A stretch of 64,000 bases of DNA from Saprospiraceae bacterium (lineage in GTDB: Bacteria > Bacteroidota > Bacteroidia > Chitinophagales > Saprospiraceae), in contig JABSSL010000008.1 of the NCBI GenBank assembly GCA_013214355.1, forward strand, positions 188,010 through 252,009, written 5' to 3'. The notes beneath the pieces were generated by a model that was not told the origin of the DNA, did no database searches, and saw only the letters and a list, made by a program, of their open reading frames with translations. Made by a program: the position numbers and the translations under genes. This document shows, piece by piece, positions 9,419-18,456 of the stretch; position 1 is the stretch's first letter; each line of letters opens with the position of its first letter.

Positions 9419-9838
9419 TTAGCAAGTATGCGGTGCTAAGTTGGAGAGAAAGGCGATGGCAATATCCCGCACCTGTTTATCGAAGGGACTAACGCGTAAT
9501 TCAAGCGTACTAATCAAAATATTAATAATTAAACTTGCTACTACCAGGCTCAGCAGATAAATAATGGATTTGAGAATAATTTTTCTGGCAAAGCTCCGCT
9601 CTTGAAACCACTTACTGAGATATAATATCTCCATCGTACCTAAAACTATTCCAACCAGCATCGATAAGGTGGCTGGAACTAGTAATTGAAAGTTATAAGG
9701 ATTACCTGTGGATGGATAGGATGGGTAGTCCCCTAAAATCCCTTTTTCTAATAGTGAATAGACAATGCTAAATACAAAGGGTATAACGCCAAAGGGTATA
9801 AGCTGTAAAAGAATCCTCTTATTTCGATACGATATCAT
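9419..9838 (-). CDS. Truncated membrane anchor of a class III adenylate/guanylate cyclase, probable remnant
   Basis: A 139-residue protein with about four hydrophobic segments. Its text (LIPFGVIPFVFSIVYSLLE, KGILGDYPSYPSTGNPYNF, FQERSFARKIILKSIIYLL) resembles the N-terminal membrane domain that precedes the catalytic domain in many Bacteroidota class III nucleotidyl cyclases. The frame stops at NLAPHTC, where I would expect a last helix and then the cyclase domain. Only 52 bp remain before the next gene, with no trace of catalytic motifs. It therefore looks like a gene whose 3' two-thirds was lost. It could be a stand-alone small membrane protein; the family match is from memory. Confidence 0.55.
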   Translation of the reverse strand: MISYRNKRILLQLIPFGVIPFVFSIVYSLLEKGILGDYPSYPSTGNPYNFQLLVPATLSMLVGIVLGTMEILYLSKWFQERSFARKIILKSIIYLLSLVVASLIINILISTLELRVSPFDKQVRDIAIAFLSNLAPHTC

Positions 9839-9956
9839 ATTGTTAGGTTTACGGAACTATTTCAAGACAGCTTACAACAAAAGCTGGTCTTTTGCCCACC
9901 TATTCCATGGATGAGCATAAAGCACCCTGCCTAGTTCCTAAAAAGCTTTCTCATAA

Positions 9957-10697
9957 TTATTGAATTTCTTTTTCTATTAGCTCAAGCAAGGCCTGCCCGA
10001 GTTTTAGTAGTTCATTATGCTGTCGTTTTCGGGTAAACAGTATTTCGTTTTTCCTAAAATCAAGCATTCTTTCTACCGCCAGGAAGGTTGGGGATTGAGG
10101 GTTACCGATCCAGGAGTCGTCCAATGATTTATCCAGATAAGGTGCTCCAAAGAAGATTCGATTATAGGGAACCAGTTGTATATCGTAGCCCACTTCATAG
10201 TTCTTTTCAAAGATCGTTCGGATATAAAACTGTGCTCGCTCGGCTCGCTCGTAGTATTCACTGATAGTTTCTTTTAAAGCTTTACTTTTGATCAAGTAAA
10301 ATTTACCCGTAGTAATCATTTCTTGATAGGCTTCATCGTTGATAGACAGATCATTTGGTCGTATATCAAGATAAGAAGGAAGAGGGATTAAATCTTCTGT
10401 TGATTGAGCCGCATAGAACAAAATAAAAGCAGTATCAGCTCTTGGGATGTAAGCATTGATCAATGAGTCTTCCTTCTGATTCCACGCTATATCCATTTGT
10501 AGATCTTCCTGTAAATCACGAAGTAAAGATATTCGAGAGTCATTTTCTTGCCGTCGGTTGTTCCAGTTGTTTAGTTGCAGCGCCAGCACTATTCCAATGA
10601 TGATCAATGAAATTTCGCCCACCGCATAAAGTAAGTATTTATTTGTCTTCCCCTTCCGTAGGAATTTCATCCTTGCCCGTCTCAAGAATTTAAACAT
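9957..10697 (-). CDS. DUF6090 family membrane protein
   Basis: A 246-residue protein of the Bacteroidota family DUF6090. A short basic N-terminus (MFKFLRRARMKFLRKG) is followed by one membrane helix with the family motif KYLLYAVGEISLIIIGIVLA and LQLNNWNNRRQ. A soluble, largely helical region of about 190 residues follows. The function is unknown. Two paralogues are at 29697-30461 and 48529-49254. The neighbour downstream is the truncated cyclase anchor, 118 bp away on the same strand. A palindromic repeat starts 84 bp upstream of its start. Confidence 0.8.
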   Translation of the reverse strand: MFKFLRRARMKFLRKGKTNKYLLYAVGEISLIIIGIVLALQLNNWNNRRQENDSRISLLRDLQEDLQMDIAWNQKEDSLINAYIPRADTAFILFYAAQSTEDLIPLPSYLDIRPNDLSINDEAYQEMITTGKFYLIKSKALKETISEYYERAERAQFYIRTIFEKNYEVGYDIQLVPYNRIFFGAPYLDKSLDDSWIGNPQSPTFLAVERMLDFRKNEILFTRKRQHNELLKLGQALLELIEKEIQ

Positions 10698-10780
10698 ACC
10701 GTCAATTTGTTTATGGTACCAATGACTCCATAAATTAATGAAATAAACGCTTTCCTCTTGCTATTTTTACCACAAGAAAG

Positions 10781-10913
10781 TAATTAACCCAAGTTGCGAT
10801 GAATGAGCGCAAAAAAGGAAGATTTTGCAAAAAACTTAGCCGAGAGCTTGGTTTTGCAGCAAATATCTGACGCATTTGGGCTCTCTAGAATGAATCGCAA
10901 CTTGCATCAATTA
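10781..10913. repeat. Palindromic dispersed repeat, copy 1 (MITE/REP-like)
   Basis: A 133-bp intergenic element with imperfect terminal inverted repeats. Each end carries the core CAAGTTGCGAT, preceded by TAATT (right end read on the opposite strand). The interior contains GAGCGC near the left arm and GGCTCT near the right arm, so most of it could fold back on itself. A second copy at 43590-43705 shares the ends and the internal block GTTTT.CAGCAAATATCTGA followed by CGCATTT. Copy 1 carries about 18 extra bases (around 10811-10835). No open frame is inside. This is consistent with a non-autonomous mobile element or a REP-like sequence. Confidence 0.75.
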
Positions 10914-10952
10914 GTTTATCTTTCCCGACAATTCACAAACACTCATATAACC

Positions 10953-11873
10953 ATGAATTTTAAGCTATTTTTTCTTGCTATTTTCGCTATGTTCTTCAGT
11001 ACGGCATGTAAGGAAGGGAGCAGTGACAAGTCCGCTTCCTCAGCAACAGCTTCAACATCTACTAAACAAATGGATACATCTTCGCAATTTGGAGGCTTGG
11101 CCCTCTACACGCTTAGGGATACCCTTTCCCAAGATCCAAAAGCAGCTCTCCTTGAAGTGGCTGCTACTGGATATAAATACATAGAGGCCGCCGGGTATGC
11201 CGATGGGAAATTCTACGGCATGACGCCCGAAGTATTCAAAGCTTACTTAGATGAGGTCGGGCTCACCCCGATTAGCTCACACCACGGAGATGTGACTTTA
11301 GATAATGCGGATGAAATGATTGCGGCAGTTAAAGCAGTAGGCTTCAAATACTTTGTCATTCCCATTCCTCCCATGGGGCACTTTACATTCGATCCTGAAA
11401 CGAAAACCCTAGGTATGAGTGAGGAATTGGAAGAGATAAGCCAAATTATCAACACCATTGCAGAGAAGTGCTCTGCGGCTGGCTTAGCTTGCCTATACCA
11501 CAACCACGACATGGAATTTAGGGCCAACTCCAAAGGTATTGTACCCTATGACTATTTGATGGAGAACTCCAACCCTGAGCATCTCAGTTTCCAAATCGAT
11601 CTATATTGGGCCATTAAGGCTGGGGTAGATCCAATCGCCTACTTCCAGAAGGGCCCCGGAAGATTCAAGTCATGGCACATTAAGGACATGGATGACCAGG
11701 GAAGATTTGCGCCTGTGGGTACAGGATCAATCGATTTTGCCAGCCTCCTAAAACACAAAGATGAAGCTGGACTGGAGTATTACTTCGTGGAGCAAGATAT
11801 GACCTTCGATCAAACGCCCATGGAAGCCATCAAAATCAGTCATGCTGCCCTATCCAGTATCGGGTTTGAATAA
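10953..11873 (+). CDS. Exported sugar phosphate isomerase/epimerase-like lipoprotein
   Basis: A 306-residue protein with a lipoprotein signal (MNFKLFFLAIFAMFFSTACK) and a xylose-isomerase-like TIM barrel (AP endonuclease family 2). Metal-ligand-like segments are YKYIEAAG, ISSHHGDV, LYHNHDMEF, QIDLYWAIKAG and WHIKDMDDQG. The frame is open further upstream into the palindromic repeat, but the ATG at 10953 gives the signal peptide. Cytoplasmic relatives isomerise or epimerise sugars or inositols; an exported lipidated version would act on free sugars or keto-sugars outside the cytoplasm. It stands alone on the plus strand. The reaction is not predictable. Confidence 0.8.
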   Translation: MNFKLFFLAIFAMFFSTACKEGSSDKSASSATASTSTKQMDTSSQFGGLALYTLRDTLSQDPKAALLEVAATGYKYIEAAGYADGKFYGMTPEVFKAYLDEVGLTPISSHHGDVTLDNADEMIAAVKAVGFKYFVIPIPPMGHFTFDPETKTLGMSEELEEISQIINTIAEKCSAAGLACLYHNHDMEFRANSKGIVPYDYLMENSNPEHLSFQIDLYWAIKAGVDPIAYFQKGPGRFKSWHIKDMDDQGRFAPVGTGSIDFASLLKHKDEAGLEYYFVEQDMTFDQTPMEAIKISHAALSSIGFE

Positions 11874-12026
11874 AAAGCTGTAAGATATTTTATCTTGTTT
11901 CTGTCTTTGCTGCGATTTGACTGCACAAAACCTTCAATGCTGACCTAACAGTTCGCAGGCTTGGGTGAGTTTTACTAAAATCAAGCACAGACTGTCTGCC
12001 TGTGGCTTTCACCGGTCAAAAAGGGA

Positions 12027-12782
12027 TCACCAAGGCGTGTGCGCCCCATTCACACAGATGGTTTGTCCAGAAACAAAGGAAGCTTCTTCGCTAGCAAAAT
12101 ACAAGACTGCATCTGCTACATCTTTAGGAACACCCAACCTTCCCGCTGGAATCCCTGCCAGATAAGCATCCTTCATTTCCTGTGGGTCATTTTCATGACG
12201 CTCCACTGGAATCCAGCCCGGTGAAATGATATTTACGGTTATACCAAAGGGAGCCAATTCGCTCGCCATACTTCGGGTCCATCCTACTTGCCCACCCTTG
12301 GCTGCTACGTAAGCACTAAAGTTGGGGACGGAGGTTTGATACACCTCACTACCGATATTGACAATTCGTCCCCATTTCTTCTTTTTCATCCCCTTAAGCA
12401 CCGCTTTTGTAAGGAGAAAAGGGCTCTTGATAAAGAAATCAAGCATGGACTGATAGAAGGCCCAGTCGTATTCTTCGATCGGCTTCTGTGGTTGATCAGG
12501 AGTGGCGTTAAGCACAAGAATATCTATTGCCTCTAGTTGGGCCTCCACTTTCTGCACCAATTCATTTACCTGCGCGGGATCAGTAACGTCCGCCCGCACG
12601 AGCATCCCCTCTCCTCCTGCCGATTGAAACGCCCGGAAAGTGGCTTCCGCCTTTTCCCTATTGTTGGCGTAATTGAAACATACTTTGGCTCCGGCTTGAC
12701 CAAGCGTCATGGCAATTTGTTTGCCTAATCCTTTGCTGCTTCCGGTGACCAAGGCCACATGGCCTCTTAATGAGAAAGACAT
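12027..12782 (-). CDS. SDR-family oxidoreductase
   Basis: A 251-residue classical short-chain dehydrogenase/reductase. It has the nucleotide-binding TGSSKGLGK (residues 14-22), the LVLNAT segment in place of the usual NNAG, catalytic Ser in NIGSEVY, and the YxxxK pair in AYVAAKGG. The C-terminal SGQTICVNGAHTPW matches FabG-like SDRs. The substrate is unknown; a sugar or sugar-acid carbonyl is plausible from context. It is the last gene of a minus-strand run (prolyl-tRNA synthetase, sulfatase, propeller lipoprotein, SDR) with gaps of 38, 84 and 50 bp, so it may be co-transcribed with them. Confidence 0.85.
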   Translation of the reverse strand: MSFSLRGHVALVTGSSKGLGKQIAMTLGQAGAKVCFNYANNREKAEATFRAFQSAGGEGMLVRADVTDPAQVNELVQKVEAQLEAIDILVLNATPDQPQKPIEEYDWAFYQSMLDFFIKSPFLLTKAVLKGMKKKKWGRIVNIGSEVYQTSVPNFSAYVAAKGGQVGWTRSMASELAPFGITVNIISPGWIPVERHENDPQEMKDAYLAGIPAGRLGVPKDVADAVLYFASEEASFVSGQTICVNGAHTPW

Positions 12783-12832
12783 AGTATTGTTTATTGGTTC
12801 TCTAACAATTATTATGTGCTGGAGTCAACGTT

Positions 12833-13825
12833 TTATTTCAATAGAGGTCCAGCCAGTTTTTCTCCATTAGTACTGAGAATCTGAAAATGATGAACCCGGT
12901 AGTCTCCATCATAACTCCATACCATTTCTTTTTGTGGGTTTACTTCAAAAAGCTTGATCCCTTCTTGAGCCCCATAGCTGGCGATCACGGTATTGCCGTT
13001 GGGAAGGCGTTGCGCTCCACAGGGATCCTTAAAGGGAGCTCCTTCGATATCCTCATTGCTCACCTGCCAAACGACTTTACCAGTGGGGTCCATCTCCACC
13101 GTCTTGTTGCCATGAGTCAGATTCACCAGGGTATTGCCATTTTTAAGTCGAATGGCAGTGAAAGGCCAATTCTCTGCCTCTCTCCCACCTATTTCTGGTA
13201 GATCTGTACGAAAGGTATTGACGACTTCTCCTTTCGGTGTATACTCCTTTACGGCAAAGGCCAAAAGGTGAGGAACCAGATAATTCCCATTAGCCAATTT
13301 CCGGGCCATCCGTGTTTGCATATGAGCATTATCCGTTTCCGGTTGTAAAGGAACATTCACGAGAAGCTCTCCTTCTGAATTGACCTCAAGCAATCGGGCT
13401 TGTGCTCCTAGCTCTGTGATCAGCGTATTGCCGTTCTCTAATCGTTGAACGGTGCCCAGTTCCTTGTTCTCTGGGCTCTTCTTAAAGGTAAATACGACAT
13501 TCTTGTCTTGATCATATTCCTTCACCTCATCCGACCAGCAAATCAAGATATGACCGTTGTCCAGCACGTAGCCATCGCGCGCACCGGGTTTGCCAGCATC
13601 CCATAGCACCTCCCCGGCTTCTCCTACGATACCGGTCAATACTGGTCCTGCCACAAAAAAGGAGTGTTGAATAGGAATCTCTGCTTTCTCTGTAGCGCTT
13701 GAGTCACTTCCGGTCTTGGAGTTTGTACAGCTGAAGGAGCTTAGCATAAGAAAAATAGCGAGCGCCACGCCGAAGTAGTACCTGAACCTTATGCCATGCT
13801 TGCTTCTTGTTGTTGTGTTTTTCAT
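12833..13825 (-). CDS. Beta-propeller lipoprotein with NGNT repeats
   Basis: A 330-residue exported lipoprotein (lipobox LSSFSC). The mature part consists of blade-like repeats with the recurring signatures LENGNTLI, LANGNYLV, LKNGNTLV and LPNGNTVI, alternating with segments on the pattern VKEYDQDKNVVFTF. This resembles PQQ-like and arylsulfotransferase-like propellers, but I see no catalytic His assignment. Such proteins may bind a substrate or scaffold an enzyme at the surface. It sits between a sulfatase (84 bp upstream) and an SDR (50 bp downstream), which suggests a role in the same sugar pathway. No specific function is claimed. Confidence 0.72.
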   Translation of the reverse strand: MKNTTTRSKHGIRFRYYFGVALAIFLMLSSFSCTNSKTGSDSSATEKAEIPIQHSFFVAGPVLTGIVGEAGEVLWDAGKPGARDGYVLDNGHILICWSDEVKEYDQDKNVVFTFKKSPENKELGTVQRLENGNTLITELGAQARLLEVNSEGELLVNVPLQPETDNAHMQTRMARKLANGNYLVPHLLAFAVKEYTPKGEVVNTFRTDLPEIGGREAENWPFTAIRLKNGNTLVNLTHGNKTVEMDPTGKVVWQVSNEDIEGAPFKDPCGAQRLPNGNTVIASYGAQEGIKLFEVNPQKEMVWSYDGDYRVHHFQILSTNGEKLAGPLLK

Positions 13826-13909
13826 TTTTAATAAAACTTATATCTAGTGTAGGATTGATTCTAAAAATGTCCAAAGGATAGCCTCGGTGAAACCAAAGTT
13901 CGAGCGATC

Positions 13910-15430
13910 TTATTCGCTATCACTTAAGTAGTCATAGGCTTCCTCCAGGCCCAGTGCCTCGATAGCAGTTTTATTGGGGCGAGGGCGTAGGTCTCTTTTC
14001 TGGTAGTATTCAGCCGCGTCCCAGTCGAAGGGTTTGTCGGTTTCTCTGGGATCACCTGATTCGCGTAGGTACTTCGTGAGTTGATCGGATAGCTGCTGCT
14101 TCAGCGCGGCATATTCTGGTAAGGCGGCTACATTGGTTAATTGATAGGGGTCCTTGGCGAGATCATAAAGTTCCTCAGCGGGGCGTTTAGCGAAGGCCAA
14201 GTCGAAGAGGGGTTTGACGGCTGCGTCATCCCGATTGGCTAGCATATAGATTTTCGTCGGAGCAGGATAATGTAACATGTGGGCATCCACGTCTCCAAAC
14301 AAGGGCGGGTCTCCGGCTGGCCAGCGGTCGGATTCATAGTTTTTGACATACAGATAGTCATCGGTTCGAATGGCCCTTCCCGGATACCCAGTCCCCCCTT
14401 GCCGAACAAAGGCATGGCGCTCCCGTCCAGCCACCACGAAGTTACGTGAGGCGTCAATCCTGCCATTTTCTTCTGAATAAAGGATATCTACAAAACTCTT
14501 AGCATTCATCTCCGCCGGCGCATCAATCCCTACCAGCTCCAAAAAAGTTGGCGCGAAATCATTAAGGCTAACAAAATCACTTACCTCACGTCCTCCCTTA
14601 AATTGCCCGGGCCATGAAATAATGAGGGGGATTTTAAGCCCGAAGTCATAAAGATTTGCCAATCCTCTTGGCATCTGCCAACCATTGTCGCTACAAATGA
14701 TAATGATGGTGTTTTCCAACTGCCCCATTTCTCCTACCAAAGAAAGATAGGATGCTACGTCCTGATCAAACAACTGTATTTCATAGAAATAATCTGCAAT
14801 ATCTTTTCGTACCTCCTCTGTATCTGGCAAATACGGAGGTACTTTTATGCTAGCCAAATCAATACCCGATTTCTCCCATCCACCTTCTCTATAAGGGCGG
14901 TGCGGATCACGACTACTATACCAATACATCCAAGGCTTCCCTTTCTCTGCTTCGTTAAAAAATGCTTCGAAGGAATCATATCTCTTCCCACCAGGGTTGT
15001 GCTCCCAGCCGCCAGCTTCAGCATTGCCTGGGCCCCAGCCCTTGCCTTCAATCCCTACATGATAGCCGATCTCCTCCATCATTTCTGTATACACTTTGAC
15101 TTTTGGAAAACTGCCCCATAAGTTGGCAGCCTCCTGCAATCTCCAGGCATCCTGTCCCGCCAACATAGCCGCCCTGGCTGGCGAACAAGAAGGAATAGTG
15201 CAATAGGCATTCGTAAAACGGACCCCTTGCTTGGCTACCACATCAATGCTCGGCGTTGGTACGGACTCCGGATCATAGCAACTCAAGTGATTCCAGGAGT
15301 GATTATCGGACATTAGAATCAGGAAGTTTGGCATTTTATCGCTGGTCTGCTTCGGTTCTACTTGCTTACAGGCTGTGGATAATACCAGCATCAATACGAA
15401 TAGAAGGGGAAAAGAAGTGACACTTTTCAT
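13910..15430 (-). CDS. Sulfatase (S1 type, formylglycine-dependent), lipoprotein
   Basis: A 506-residue arylsulfatase-superfamily enzyme with a lipoprotein signal (lipobox VLSTAC). The formylglycine site is Cys82 in SCSPAR (CxPxR type), the N-terminal metal-binding motif is LILMSDNHSW, and IIIICSDNGWQMPRG is the later metal site. It would remove sulfate esters from a polysaccharide or oligosaccharide outside the cytoplasm after modification by a formylglycine-generating or anaerobic maturase enzyme, which is not in the window. It lies 38 bp downstream of the prolyl-tRNA synthetase gene and upstream of the propeller gene on the same strand. Subfamily and regioselectivity cannot be assigned here. 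Confidence 0.9.
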   Translation of the reverse strand: MKSVTSFPLLFVLMLVLSTACKQVEPKQTSDKMPNFLILMSDNHSWNHLSCYDPESVPTPSIDVVAKQGVRFTNAYCTIPSCSPARAAMLAGQDAWRLQEAANLWGSFPKVKVYTEMMEEIGYHVGIEGKGWGPGNAEAGGWEHNPGGKRYDSFEAFFNEAEKGKPWMYWYSSRDPHRPYREGGWEKSGIDLASIKVPPYLPDTEEVRKDIADYFYEIQLFDQDVASYLSLVGEMGQLENTIIIICSDNGWQMPRGLANLYDFGLKIPLIISWPGQFKGGREVSDFVSLNDFAPTFLELVGIDAPAEMNAKSFVDILYSEENGRIDASRNFVVAGRERHAFVRQGGTGYPGRAIRTDDYLYVKNYESDRWPAGDPPLFGDVDAHMLHYPAPTKIYMLANRDDAAVKPLFDLAFAKRPAEELYDLAKDPYQLTNVAALPEYAALKQQLSDQLTKYLRESGDPRETDKPFDWDAAEYYQKRDLRPRPNKTAIEALGLEEAYDYLSDSE

Positions 15431-15468
15431 GATGTGAGGTGGTTTAAAGTTGGTATATATTTTCGTGA

Positions 15469-17244
15469 CTACTCCTTCAGCTGAGCTCCCGTTTTAACCT
15501 TCAACTCCTCCGTCAACTCCCCAATCAAGGCCAGCACCCGATTAGGGACCTCCTCCAAGGGAATTAACTGCTTTTCGGTACTGGTCCGAAGTTTGAGTTC
15601 TGCTCCCCCATTTTTGAGTGAACGTTTAGAGATCGTTAGGCGGATGGGCAAGCCGATCAAATCTGCATCAGCAAATTTTTCGCCAGGGCGAGCTAATTTG
15701 ATGTGGCGATCATCAAATAGGACTTCTATCTGATGAGCCTTGAGCTGCTCGTATAGCTTTTCCGCTTGTTCTTTTACTTCATCATTTTCGAGAAGCCCTA
15801 CGAGCATGACCTGGTAAGGCGCAACGCTGATCGGAAGCTGTAGCCCAAATTCATCGTGGTATTCTTCGGCCAAGCAGCCGAGCAGTCTTCCAACACCAAT
15901 TCCGTAGGATCCCATGATGATGGGTTTGGGTCTACCATCTTTATCTATGAACCGAGCTTCCATTGCCTCGGTATATTTAGTGCCCAATTGAAAAATATTA
16001 CCTACTTCCACGCCACGAACTGACCGAAGTCGATCTTGATCCGTCTCAGCATTAGGAGCAAGCGCCCCCTCGAATGCGTTGATGATGTCTCCGGTATAAT
16101 CCGCTTCATAATCCCGTCCATAACAAGCATTGCGCAGGTGGTAGTGCTCTTTGTTCGCCCCTACAATCAAATTCATAGAAGGAGGAATCAAATCATCTAC
16201 CACAACTATCGCCTTTGCTCGATCTACCCCGATGGGAGAAGCGTAGCCCGGAACCGCCCCAATACCACGAATTTCCTCATCACTTGCAGGCTGCAGGGCT
16301 TTAGATCGGATTAGGTTTTGGAGTTTAACTTCATTGACCTCCATATCGCCCCGAACTACGGCAAGGATCACCTTTTGCTCGCCTTCGACTTGCGTTGAAA
16401 AGAAAACGACTTTACCACAAGATTCAGCCGTCGATTGTAGGTAGTTCGCTAAATCCTCAATGGTCTTGGTGCCAGGGGTATGGACTTCCTCCAAAGGTAA
16501 TGGATCGACTGCTACGGGAAAACGCTTCTGAATCGTCGCCACTTCCTTATTTGCACGATAGCCGGTACGATCACACAAGTAGATCGTATCCTCTCCCATC
16601 TCGGTGATGTACATGTATTCGTGAGCGACCTTCCCTCCCATCATACCCACATCACTTTGGATCGCCATTACTGGTAATCCGGCTCGGGCAAACATGCGAA
16701 AATAAGCTTCGTAGTGTGCATCATACTGTTCTTGTAGGGACTCCCAGGAAGGATCCAGTGAATACGAATCCTTCATCACAAATTCTCGGACTCTGATCAA
16801 GCCCCCTCGAGGTCTGGCTTCATCCCGAAACTTGGTTTGCAATTGATAAATTAACTTTGGCAATTGCCGATAGCTAGAAACTTCACTTTTAGCCAGCGAG
16901 GCTACCACCTCTTCGTGCGTCATCCCCAACACCATCTCACGCCCAGCCCGATCTGCGAATCGCACAAGCGATTCGTCGATCTCCTCATAGCGATTGGTCT
17001 GTTTCCAGATGGAAGCCGGATGAACGACGGGAAGGCTCACCTCTACCCCTCCTATCTCATTCATTTCTTCCCGAAGAATGCCTCCAATCTTGTTCAAGGA
17101 GCGATGTGCCAGATGCAATGAAGAAAAGATGCCGGCTGAAAGTTGGCGAATGAATCCAGCACGAATCAAGAACTCCTGCGACTTGATGCTCACTTGACTA
17201 ACTGTCTCTTTCCTAGTAGACAACAATAAACTTGAGAATCTCAT
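15469..17244 (-). CDS. proS: Prolyl-tRNA synthetase, bacterial type with editing domain
   Basis: A 591-residue class II aminoacyl-tRNA synthetase charging tRNA-Pro. It has the full bacterial-type layout: an N-terminal catalytic half with LGMTHEEV, KFRDEARPRGG and REFVMKDSYS, an inserted YbaK-like editing domain (about 225-380), motif 3 in IMGSYGIGVGRLLG and a C-terminal anticodon-binding domain. Many Bacteroidota instead use a shorter archaeal/eukaryotic-type ProRS, so this could be an additional or acquired copy; that is recalled knowledge, not tested. It heads a minus-strand run ending with a sulfatase, a propeller protein and an SDR. A possible promoter on the minus strand (TTTG at 17284-17287, TACATTTT at 17254-17261) precedes the ATG closely. 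Confidence 0.93.
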   Translation of the reverse strand: MRFSSLLLSTRKETVSQVSIKSQEFLIRAGFIRQLSAGIFSSLHLAHRSLNKIGGILREEMNEIGGVEVSLPVVHPASIWKQTNRYEEIDESLVRFADRAGREMVLGMTHEEVVASLAKSEVSSYRQLPKLIYQLQTKFRDEARPRGGLIRVREFVMKDSYSLDPSWESLQEQYDAHYEAYFRMFARAGLPVMAIQSDVGMMGGKVAHEYMYITEMGEDTIYLCDRTGYRANKEVATIQKRFPVAVDPLPLEEVHTPGTKTIEDLANYLQSTAESCGKVVFFSTQVEGEQKVILAVVRGDMEVNEVKLQNLIRSKALQPASDEEIRGIGAVPGYASPIGVDRAKAIVVVDDLIPPSMNLIVGANKEHYHLRNACYGRDYEADYTGDIINAFEGALAPNAETDQDRLRSVRGVEVGNIFQLGTKYTEAMEARFIDKDGRPKPIIMGSYGIGVGRLLGCLAEEYHDEFGLQLPISVAPYQVMLVGLLENDEVKEQAEKLYEQLKAHQIEVLFDDRHIKLARPGEKFADADLIGLPIRLTISKRSLKNGGAELKLRTSTEKQLIPLEEVPNRVLALIGELTEELKVKTGAQLKE

Positions 17245-17420
17245 ATGCAGCCTAAAATGTATTAGCTTATCTACTCAAGGTAACAAAAATTTGAAGGTGG
17301 GGCTAGGTGTTTAAAACCAGCTTAGATTGCTCGTTTTTATTGAAGGCATTGAGAAATATGTCATATTCTGGTAGATTCCTCCTATTTTCACTTTGTCAGC
17401 ACCAACAAAAAACTAGCACT

Positions 17421-18407
17421 ATGCCTCGAAAATGGAACCTGCTCGTCCTAATTCTCGCCAGCACCAATCTCCTCCACGCCCAACCCCTTTCAAAAAAACA
17501 ATGGAAATCTGCGATAAAAGCCTACTACCAACAGTATCAGCGTATCAATACTGCTAAGAAGTATATCTACAAAGAGGAATTGTTTGAACGGGGTGCTTTT
17601 TTCGAAGAAGTTCCTTCCTCTGCGGAGATTGCAAAAACGCGGGCCCTAGTTCCTCAGACGACCCAAATTAGAATTATTGATGAAAATGGAGGCCCACAAC
17701 TAGCCTTTCAAGCCCAGATATCGGACGGCTACCCAGACTTTATTGGTGATCAAATTGATATTGATTTTATTGAAGCCAACCTAAAGACTGCAAAAGGCGG
17801 AGCCATTCAGCTACAGAACATGTATCAATCCGGCGCAGATGGAACTACCTTACTGCACTGGGTCAATTTGGCAGATGATCAGAATCCACAACCAGATCAG
17901 GTCTCCGGACAAGCTACCTATGACCTTTCTTTTCTCTTGCGCTACGATCAAGTCAAGTTATCCTCAGCCAATACGGGCGAAACTTTCACCCTAGCAGGCT
18001 GTGAATTTAAGTTAATCGAAGTGCTCCACAACCAGGTGATTCTAGAACCTTCCTGCGAGTGGGATATCGACCTTAAACTCATTAATTGGGGAAAAGAAGG
18101 ATATTTCCTTTCTCCCTATCCTTATGATCAATTACAGGAAATGGCAGCCAAGGATCCGAAAATTGACACCAACGGTTCTTTTTCCCAATCCCAGTCCAGT
18201 CTTTCAAAAAAGATGTATCAGCTATTAAAGCAACAGCCTGGAATGTCCGCCAAGCAATTGCGTAAGGCGTTGCCTAGAGATAGCTTTGTGGAGCAAGTGA
18301 TGGATGGAGAAAGCTATATAGTATTGTCTAGTATTGCACCAATTAAAGGGAGCTTCACCTTATTTACGCCAGTTTATGAGACGGATCGGGTGGTGGTGGA
18401 GTATTGA
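17421..18407 (+). CDS. Exported protein of unknown function
   Basis: I do not recognise this 328-residue protein. The frame is open from 17307, but the ATG at 17421 gives a typical signal peptide (MPRKWNLLVLILASTNLLHA) and is chosen as the start. The mature part has an early basic, Tyr/Gln-rich helix (KAYYQQYQRINTAKKYIY), a central beta-rich region with LSFLLRYDQVKLSSANTGE and two cysteines in GCEFKLIE and EPSCEWD that could form a disulfide. The C-terminal third, with Gln- and Lys-rich helices, may form a small bundle. It precedes the M24 peptidase by 49 bp on the same strand. Confidence 0.6.
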   Translation: MPRKWNLLVLILASTNLLHAQPLSKKQWKSAIKAYYQQYQRINTAKKYIYKEELFERGAFFEEVPSSAEIAKTRALVPQTTQIRIIDENGGPQLAFQAQISDGYPDFIGDQIDIDFIEANLKTAKGGAIQLQNMYQSGADGTTLLHWVNLADDQNPQPDQVSGQATYDLSFLLRYDQVKLSSANTGETFTLAGCEFKLIEVLHNQVILEPSCEWDIDLKLINWGKEGYFLSPYPYDQLQEMAAKDPKIDTNGSFSQSQSSLSKKMYQLLKQQPGMSAKQLRKALPRDSFVEQVMDGESYIVLSSIAPIKGSFTLFTPVYETDRVVVEY

Positions 18408-18456
18408 TTTCCCAGAAGCCCTCACTTGATCCATTCCGCATACTAAATCCTTAAAC

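Noticed and set aside
11874..12026. Weak hairpin AAGATA/TATCTT after the isomerase-like gene
   Set aside because: A six-pair AT-rich stem with a 3-base loop and a poor T-run is not enough to call a terminator.
14239..15121. Alternative frames inside the sulfatase gene at 13910-15430
   Set aside because: Overlapping open frames lack domains and lie entirely within a complete sulfatase with all expected motifs.
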